A stretch of DNA of 27,889 nt. Source: JBNGDW01 sp049975325 (lineage in GTDB: Bacteria > Cloacimonadota > Cloacimonadia > JGIOTU-2 > JBNGDW01). The stretch spans positions 1 to 27,889 of the forward strand of contig JBNGDW010000010.1 in assembly GCA_049975325.1 (NCBI GenBank), in the 5' to 3' direction. Below, piece after piece: positions 22,987 to 27,889 of this stretch (within the stretch, counting starts at the first letter, position 1; every line of letters starts with the position of its first letter). The notes beneath the pieces are model-generated. The model was not told where the DNA came from. It saw nothing but the letters and a program-made list of their open reading frames with translations, and did no database searches. Position numbers and translations under genes: made by a program.

Positions 22987-24043
22987 AGCAAAGATTTATT
23001 CATGGATAGTAATAGCCCTTGTTATATTGCTTGTTCTTCTCGGAGTACTGTTTTATCGATCCATTATTTGGCACCTTGTTGTTTCTTTCATCTTGGCATA
23101 CATAATTGCTCCTATCATAAATTATGCAGAGAAATATCAAATACCGCGCACCGTTTCAATACTGGTTGTCTATGCCATTATCTTGGTATTGATTAGCTGG
23201 TTGTTTTCCTCGCTTATCCCACAAATAATTTCCCAATTCGAGGAAGTTGCTGCCAACATTTCGCAGCGTTCAGAGGCTTTTACTTTGGAATCTCTGGGTT
23301 TGAAAGGAGTTGCTGAATTTTTGGAAAGAGTGGAAGAGCTGTTTCCTTTTGTTTCGTTTGGCGAATACCGTGAGATGATTCAAGCACGAGTTGCCCAGTT
23401 TTTCATGCAGATTCCTGATATAATGATATCTACTGTCAGCGGCATTTTTAGCTTCTTGGGGTTTATTGTGATCATTCCTGTAGTAGGATTTTTTATGCTT
23501 CGTGATGAGAGGAGGTTTTTTAAAGCATTTTTCTCAATAATACCAAATAGATATTTCGAGTTTTTTGTTCACCTTTTTGAAAACATTGAGGAAAGCTTTG
23601 GAAAGTTTTTCCGAGCATTGCTTTTAGAGACTATTATAATGGCAATTCTGGCAACTATTGGCCTTCTAATCTTAAATGTCCCATATGCACTTATCCTGGG
23701 CATCTTCGTTGGTCTGGTAAATCCAATAAAATATTTCGGTCCTTATATAGGCGCTGTTCCATCTCTATTAGTAGTTTTGCTAAGCCCATCAATACCTAAC
23801 ATTTATGTCATACATGTCTCTCTCATGTTTTTTATTATACAACAATTTGATAGTCTGATTTTGTTTCCCTGGCTTATGGGACAAAGTATGGATATGCACC
23901 CATTATGGATTCTCCTTACTGTTATTGCTGGTGGATATGCATTTGGCGTTCTTGGCATGGTCTTCGCAGTCCCAGTCGTCTTTCTGATTAAGGTAATCGT
24001 AGAGGTTTCTTATAAAAGTTTGAAAGAGTTTAGAATAATATGA
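22979..24043 (+). CDS. AI-2E family transporter (PerM-like permease)
   Basis: This 354-residue polytopic membrane protein has two N-terminal spans (IVIALVILLVLLGVLFY; IIWHLVVSFILAYIIAPIIN), an amphipathic middle region (90-150), and several C-terminal spans. Family motifs include the hairpin PVVGFFMLRDERRF and LVNPIKYFGPYIGAVPSLLV, with LHPLW-like MHPLWILLTVIAGGYAFGV near the end. Family members export small molecules or ions, and AI-2 itself is only one proposed substrate. It is the last gene of the surE-pcm cluster, overlapping the preceding gene. Confidence 0.92.
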   Translation: MSRAKIYSWIVIALVILLVLLGVLFYRSIIWHLVVSFILAYIIAPIINYAEKYQIPRTVSILVVYAIILVLISWLFSSLIPQIISQFEEVAANISQRSEAFTLESLGLKGVAEFLERVEELFPFVSFGEYREMIQARVAQFFMQIPDIMISTVSGIFSFLGFIVIIPVVGFFMLRDERRFFKAFFSIIPNRYFEFFVHLFENIEESFGKFFRALLLETIIMAILATIGLLILNVPYALILGIFVGLVNPIKYFGPYIGAVPSLLVVLLSPSIPNIYVIHVSLMFFIIQQFDSLILFPWLMGQSMDMHPLWILLTVIAGGYAFGVLGMVFAVPVVFLIKVIVEVSYKSLKEFRII

Positions 24044-24068
24044 AGATGAGTTTTACTAAAATTTGACA

Positions 24069-24096
24069 TTGACGGATATGGTTTTCTGTTTATACT
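24069..24096 (+). promoter_or_regulatory. Candidate sigma-70 promoter for the TerB-like gene
   Basis: TTGACG (24069-24074), 16 bases, TATACT (24091-24096), 24 bases before the ATG. This probably begins a new transcript running toward recR. Confidence 0.55.
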
Positions 24097-24119
24097 AATC
24101 ATAAGACTGGAGGTCTCAA

Positions 24120-24704
24120 ATGGCAAGATGGTCGAGGGCATTGGAGGGCAGCATATATAGGGTTGCCGAAGAGGAAAAGGAGAGGCATTTTCTTAAAAGC
24201 TTCTTTGAAAATAGAGCATTTATTCCCAAAACTGAACAAGAAAAAAAAGAATTCGATGACTTTTCCTTTGTTAGCAGCGCGATGTCGCTTTTGGTATATA
24301 TTGCGAGAGTAGATGGTGAGATATCAGGTATTGAACGGGAAACAATAATGAAAGAACTGCTCTATCAATTCGAACAGCGCCCTTTTGAATATAAAGTTCT
24401 GGCAGAGAAATTCGCAGCAAATGACAGAGAAATATTAAACAAACTCTTCCATAAATTTGAGGATGAACTGGAAAGAAATATTTGTAACCTCGATGAAATC
24501 ATCAGAATCATTAACATGATATATCAAAATAATCCGTATAAGAGATATTTTTTGATTAGGCTGTGCTATTATGTAGCATTTGCTGATAGAAAATTTTCTT
24601 ACGAGGAGATTGAGGCTATTAAGAAGCTTGCAAAAAAATTAGATATAGATGAGCAAGAAAGATTGCGCATTGAAAAAGAAGTTAAAGATTCGAGTATTCA
24701 ATAA
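24120..24704 (+). CDS. TerB/DjlA-N-like helical protein
   Basis: This 194-residue, mainly helical and charged protein has a TerB-type core with acidic metal-binding-like motifs: SLLVYIARVDGEISGIE (about 57-73) and, in the second half, YVAFADRKFSYEEIEAI. TerB domains bind divalent metal and occur in tellurite-resistance and DnaJ-like (DjlA) proteins. No J domain or membrane span is present. SD TGGAGG precedes ATG 24120. A role cannot be assigned beyond the domain. Confidence 0.8.
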   Translation: MARWSRALEGSIYRVAEEEKERHFLKSFFENRAFIPKTEQEKKEFDDFSFVSSAMSLLVYIARVDGEISGIERETIMKELLYQFEQRPFEYKVLAEKFAANDREILNKLFHKFEDELERNICNLDEIIRIINMIYQNNPYKRYFLIRLCYYVAFADRKFSYEEIEAIKKLAKKLDIDEQERLRIEKEVKDSSIQ

Positions 24705-24760
24705 ATTGTAATAAACTATGACTACCTATAATAAATTTAATCATCATTAATGGAGGAAGG

Positions 24761-25087
24761 ATGTTCCAAGGTGGAAAGGGCTTACAAGAGCTATTAAAAC
24801 AAGCCCAGAAGATGCAAAAAAAGATGATGGAAAGCCAGGAACAATTGGCAAATAAAACGGTTGAAGCCTCCTCAGGTGGAGGAATGGTAAAAGTTGTAAT
24901 GAATGGAAATCAAGAAATTCTATCATTAAAAATAGAACGGGAAGTTGTCAATCCGGATGATATCGAGATGCTTGAAGATTTGATAGTAGCTGCTATCGAA
25001 GAAGCAAGAGAAAAAATAAAAGAAATGGTGGAAGAGGAAATGTCAGGCTTAACCTCGGGCATGAAAATTCCTGGATTAAACCTGTAG
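24761..25087 (+). CDS. YbaB/EbfC family nucleoid-associated protein
   Basis: This 108-residue DNA-binding protein forms dimers. A Gln/Lys-rich coiled N-terminal helix (ELLKQAQKMQKKMMESQEQL) is followed by the family strand region VEASSGGGMVKVVMNGNQEI and a C-terminal helical part (EMLEDLIVAAIEEAREKI), ending SGMKIPGLNL. SD GGAGGAAGG is excellent. It precedes recR by 15 bases, the usual ybaB-recR pairing, but dnaX, which often comes before them, is not here. Confidence 0.95.
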   Translation: MFQGGKGLQELLKQAQKMQKKMMESQEQLANKTVEASSGGGMVKVVMNGNQEILSLKIEREVVNPDDIEMLEDLIVAAIEEAREKIKEMVEEEMSGLTSGMKIPGLNL

Positions 25088-25102
25088 AATAACTCTGCGA
25101 TA

Positions 25103-25726
25103 ATGTCAGATACCTCTCTTGAAAAATTAAAAGATGCCCTAAAAGAGCTGCCAGGTATTGGCGAGAAAACCGCTGAAAGACTGGCATTCTATCTTATTAG
25201 CTCAGATAAGCAAACCGCTTTGCGTCTTTCCCAACTCATTGCTGAATCTGTAAATGCTGTAAAAAGATGTGAATCGTGTAATATGCTTACTGATGAGAGC
25301 CCTTGCCAAATCTGTCGTGACCCCAAAAGACCAAAGGATTTCCTCTGCGTGGTTGAGAGAACCCAGGATGTATATCTAATTGAAAAAACAGGTGCGTACA
25401 AAGGACGCTATTTCGTTTTGGGGAATCTTATCTCTCCTGTTGATGGTATCGGTCCTGATCATATAAATTTTGCCAAACTGGTTGAAAAGATAAAAAAAGA
25501 GAATACTTCTGAAGTGATATTAGCTCTTAGTCCGAGTACTGCTGGTGAGACGACTATTTCTTTTCTTACATCGAAGTTATCAGAAGCCTTCGGTGCTAAG
25601 CAGGAAGGACAAGGTCAAAAATTCAAAATTACTAGATTAGCAACTGGATTGCCAATTGGTGGAGATATCGGCTACACGAGTGCTATGACTCTGGCTGCTG
25701 CTTTACGGAATAGGAGTCCAGTATAA
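25103..25726 (+). CDS. recR: Recombination mediator protein RecR
   Basis: This 207-residue protein loads RecA at gaps with RecO and RecF. The helix-hairpin-helix is ELPGIGEKTAERLAFYL. The zinc finger uses CESCNMLTDESPCQIC. The Toprim region begins LCVVERTQDVYLIEKTG and contains YFVLGNLISPVDGIGPDH, with the acidic GETT segment after ALSPSTA, where many RecR proteins read TNPTVEGE. C-terminal RLATGLPIGGDIGYT is canonical. No good SD is seen, consistent with coupling to ybaB. Confidence 0.97.
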   Translation: MSDTSLEKLKDALKELPGIGEKTAERLAFYLISSDKQTALRLSQLIAESVNAVKRCESCNMLTDESPCQICRDPKRPKDFLCVVERTQDVYLIEKTGAYKGRYFVLGNLISPVDGIGPDHINFAKLVEKIKKENTSEVILALSPSTAGETTISFLTSKLSEAFGAKQEGQGQKFKITRLATGLPIGGDIGYTSAMTLAAALRNRSPV

Positions 25727-25739
25727 AAAACAGCTTGTC

Positions 25740-25768
25740 TTGATTTTGATGTTAATTTTTAGAATAAT
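25740..25768 (+). promoter_or_regulatory. Candidate sigma-70 promoter for efp
   Basis: TTGATT (25740-25745), a 17-base spacer and AATAAT (25763-25768), about 25 bases before the efp GTG. Confidence 0.4.
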
Positions 25769-25793
25769 CAAATAACGAAACGGAGTTTATATT

Positions 25794-26357
25794 GTGGCGA
25801 CTACAGCTGATTTTCGTAACGGAATGATCATCAATTTCAAAGATGATTTATACGAAATTATTGAATTTCTTCATGTAAAACCAGGAAAAGGTGGAGCCTT
25901 TGTTCGAGCCAAGCTTAAGAACCTTCGGACTGGTGCTGTGCTTGATAACACCTTTAGATCAGGGGAAAAAGTAGAAGAGGTTAAAGTTGAGAAAAAGAAG
26001 ATGGAATATCTCTATTCCGATGGCAATTTGTATGTTATGATGGATCCCGAAACCTATGAGCAAATTGAGGTTGATGCTGATCTGTTAGGTGAGAAAAGAT
26101 TCTACTTTAAGGAAAATATGGAAGTCACTTTTCTTCAGGCGAAGGGAGAAATTATTGACTTGGAACTTCCCACAACAGTTGATCTTAAAGTTATAGAGTC
26201 TGAACCTGGGGTAAAAGGGAATACAGTAAGTGGGGCGACTAAAAATGCTGTGCTGGAGACAGGACTTCGCATTCAGGTACCAATGTTTATTGAGCAGGGC
26301 GATATAGTAAGAGTTGATACACGAAGCGGGGAATATGTAGAAAGGGTCTCGACTTAA
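25794..26357 (+). CDS. efp: Elongation factor P
   Basis: This 187-residue, three-barrel tRNA-mimic rescues ribosomes stalled at proline stretches. The loop that reaches the peptidyl-transferase centre reads HVKPGKGGAFVR, with Lys32 at the modification position. Other family segments are LRTGAVLDNTFRSGEKVE, MEYLYSDGNLYVMMD, the S1-like GEIIDLELP and the C-terminal RVDTRSGEYVERV. A GTG start with SD CGGAG matches the family N-terminus. I see no EpmA/EpmB, EarP or YmfI-type modification gene in the window. Confidence 0.97.
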   Translation: MATTADFRNGMIINFKDDLYEIIEFLHVKPGKGGAFVRAKLKNLRTGAVLDNTFRSGEKVEEVKVEKKKMEYLYSDGNLYVMMDPETYEQIEVDADLLGEKRFYFKENMEVTFLQAKGEIIDLELPTTVDLKVIESEPGVKGNTVSGATKNAVLETGLRIQVPMFIEQGDIVRVDTRSGEYVERVST

Positions 26358-26358
26358 T

Positions 26359-26874
26359 ATGAATCCAGCAAACGATGCAAGATTTTGTATTCTTTGTGGT
26401 ACACCATTAATTGAGGTAAAAGACCATGTTGGGAAAAAACGGAAAGGCTGTCCTGCTTGTGGCTGGATTTATTATGAAAACCCTGTACCAGCTGCCGCTT
26501 GTGTGGTTGTAAATGAGCAAAACGAAGTTCTGCTTGTAAAAAGAAGATTTGAACCCGCAAAAGGAAAATGGGCTCTTCCCAGTGGATATGTCAAAATTGA
26601 TCAAACACCTGCTGAGTGTGCTATAGCAGAATTAAAGGAAGAAACAGGCTTGGTAGGACGCATAAAACGAGAATTGGGATATTTTATGCAAGATTCACCT
26701 GTATGCAAGAAAGTTATCTCCATAGGATTTCATATGGAGATTGTGGGTGGGGAACTAAAACCAGGAGATGATGCAGTTGATGCAAGATTCACCCATCTTT
26801 CTTCAATCCCCTTGCTTCCATTCGCCTCACATAGAAAGTTTCTGAAAATAGTTACCTCAGAAAGGAATCAATGA
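26359..26874 (+). CDS. NUDIX hydrolase with N-terminal zinc ribbon
   Basis: This 171-residue protein has a zinc ribbon (Cys10, Cys13, Cys31, Cys34) followed by a NUDIX fold, the NudC/YjaD-related arrangement without the long N-terminal domain. The NUDIX box spans 76-98. It keeps the metal-binding ELKEETGL part but has Gln82 in place of the first Glu and Ala90 where Arg is usual (consensus Gx5Ex7REUXEEXGU). The substrate is unknown; NAD(H), nucleotide sugars or damaged nucleotides are possible. It begins one base after efp and overlaps the next gene by four bases. Confidence 0.9.
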   Translation: MNPANDARFCILCGTPLIEVKDHVGKKRKGCPACGWIYYENPVPAAACVVVNEQNEVLLVKRRFEPAKGKWALPSGYVKIDQTPAECAIAELKEETGLVGRIKRELGYFMQDSPVCKKVISIGFHMEIVGGELKPGDDAVDARFTHLSSIPLLPFASHRKFLKIVTSERNQ

Positions 26875-27428
26875 GAGTAACAAACAATAATAATGAAAAA
26901 ATGGATAAAGAAAATATCCTACATATTGATGAGAAACAAAGTGAGCGGATATACGATGCTCTGAGAAAAAAGGTTACGAAATCTATAGAGCAACCCGGCG
27001 GTAAAATATCGCAAAAAGGGACTGAATATCTCTTGCTCATACCGGATTTCTTCATACTCCTCTGGAGACTGCTGAAGGATAAAGATGTAGCAAAAGACAA
27101 AAAAGCCTTTATAGTTGCGATTATTCTTTATCTCCTTTTACCCATAGATTTCATACCTGATTTTATACCAGGAATCGGTTTTCTGGATGACCTCGTATTG
27201 ATAGCACTCGGACTTGATATGATCTTTGTTCAAACTGAAAAAGATGTGTTAAAAAGGAATTGGAGCGGAGAAGGCGAGATTTTAGATAAAATCCAATCTA
27301 TTATTGAGGTTGGACATAATACTTTGTCTGAAAAGGTATTTGCAAAAATTTCTTCCTGGGTTCAAAAACATATCCAGCATCCAGAGGCAACAGAGGATAT
27401 GCAGAAAGAAGAAGAATCGAAAGATTGA
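26871..27428 (+). CDS. DUF1232 (YkvA-like) membrane protein
   Basis: This 185-residue protein carries the DUF1232 signature: a short hydrophobic helix with YLLLPIDFIPDFIPGIGFLD followed by a second helix (VLIALGLDMIF), flanked by charged N- and C-terminal regions. Function is unknown; the motif is found in many small membrane-associated proteins. It overlaps the NUDIX gene (ATGA), so the two are co-translated. Confidence 0.87.
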   Translation: MRVTNNNNEKMDKENILHIDEKQSERIYDALRKKVTKSIEQPGGKISQKGTEYLLLIPDFFILLWRLLKDKDVAKDKKAFIVAIILYLLLPIDFIPDFIPGIGFLDDLVLIALGLDMIFVQTEKDVLKRNWSGEGEILDKIQSIIEVGHNTLSEKVFAKISSWVQKHIQHPEATEDMQKEEESKD

Positions 27429-27463
27429 TATACTGAGATTTGCCCTAATTTAGAAGTCCTGCA

Positions 27464-27889
27464 TGAAATTGGTATTAGCAACACAGAATGATGATAAAAT
27501 ACGGGAGATAAAAAAGGTCCTGGCTGGGTTACCGCTTGAAATTTTGACATATCAAGATTTTGACTATTTCCCTAAAGTTGTTGAAGACCAATCTACGATA
27601 GAAAAAAATGCGCACAAGAAGGCAAAAGTAATCTGGGAAGAATTCCATATTCCTACTATGGCAGATGATACAGGCTTGTTTGTAGATGCACTGGATGGTT
27701 TGCCGGGTGTCTATAGCTCAAGGTTTGCAGGAGCGCATGCTACTTACAAGGAAAACAGAGAAAAATTACTAAAACTTCTTAAACATATTCCTTTTGAAAA
27801 ACGAACCGCAGAATTTAAGACTATTATTGCTCTGGTGACTCAATCTGATAAAGTCATAACAGTAGAGGGCAAATGTAAAGGCTTTATTG
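27464..27889 (+). CDS. rdgB: XTP/dITP diphosphatase RdgB (partial, cut by window end)
   Basis: 142 residues are visible, starting MKLVLATQNDDKIREIKKVL. The enzyme hydrolyses non-canonical purine nucleotides (ITP, XTP) to keep them out of DNA and RNA. The family substrate motif is at the start (ATQNDDK), and the metal-site region is MADDTGLFVDALDGLPGVYS with SRFAGAHAT after it. The frame is open at 27889. The C-terminal part, with the late strands and the conserved His/Arg, lies outside the window. Confidence 0.95.

Noticed and set aside
1..27889. CRISPR arrays, insertion sequences, rRNA genes or phage genes
   Set aside because: I saw no regularly spaced repeats, transposase or integrase motifs, rRNA-like stretches or phage structural genes.

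Overview
The window is an AT-rich bacterial chromosome segment of about 27.9 kb in which every gene lies on the + strand. It comes from a draft scaffold: three runs of exactly ten Ns (10747, 17868, 18672) sit inside genes, and two single-base frameshifts fall at short G or C runs. The gene content suggests an anaerobic, amino-acid-fermenting bacterium of the FCB superphylum, such as Cloacimonadota or a related candidate phylum. The reasons are a secreted C10 protease with PKD domains and a C-terminal NYPNPF-type (T9SS type A) sorting domain, two glutamate dehydrogenases, and a cytosolic NAD(H)/ferredoxin flavin complex without complex I membrane subunits. The phylum is inferred, not proven.

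Layout. (1) 1-2010: proteostasis operon: trigger factor tail, clpP and clpX. The ClpP catalytic Asp is replaced by Asn. (2) 2080-2491: tRNA-Asn, then a small GIY-YIG nuclease gene, then a partial second copy of the tRNA; 33 bases are repeated exactly on both sides of the nuclease. (3) 2752-3955: a CDF cation transporter split by a frameshift, and a terminator. (4) 4190-10437: a NuoE-like subunit, a NuoF/HydB-like subunit, an unusual 1173-residue fusion ([2Fe-2S] + NfnB/GltD-like flavoprotein + ferredoxin + NuoG-like tail), and a small protein of unknown function. I read this as an electron-bifurcating NAD(P)H:ferredoxin complex close to the Sporomusa-type Nfn (Stn/Bfu family). (5) 10476-13619: two glutamate dehydrogenases. 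The second lies behind two paralogous mini zinc ribbons and a textbook sigma-54 promoter with two matching upstream dyads. (6) 13833-16891: an NtrB/NtrC-like histidine kinase and sigma-54 activator, the obvious candidate regulator of that promoter. (7) 17171-20073: tRNA-Asp and the secreted C10 protease. (8) 20276-24043: tightly packed surE, pcm, a membrane export protein, a cNMP-binding protein and an AI-2E-family transporter. (9) 24120-27889: a TerB-like protein, YbaB, recR, efp, a NUDIX hydrolase, a DUF1232 protein and a truncated rdgB.

How the parts fit together: the exported protease could supply peptides. Glutamate dehydrogenases release electrons as NAD(P)H. The flavin complex next door could pass those electrons between NADH, NADPH and ferredoxin. 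The sigma-54 two-component pair could tune the second glutamate dehydrogenase to nitrogen or amino-acid status. The links between these parts are inferred from gene order and from the promoter.
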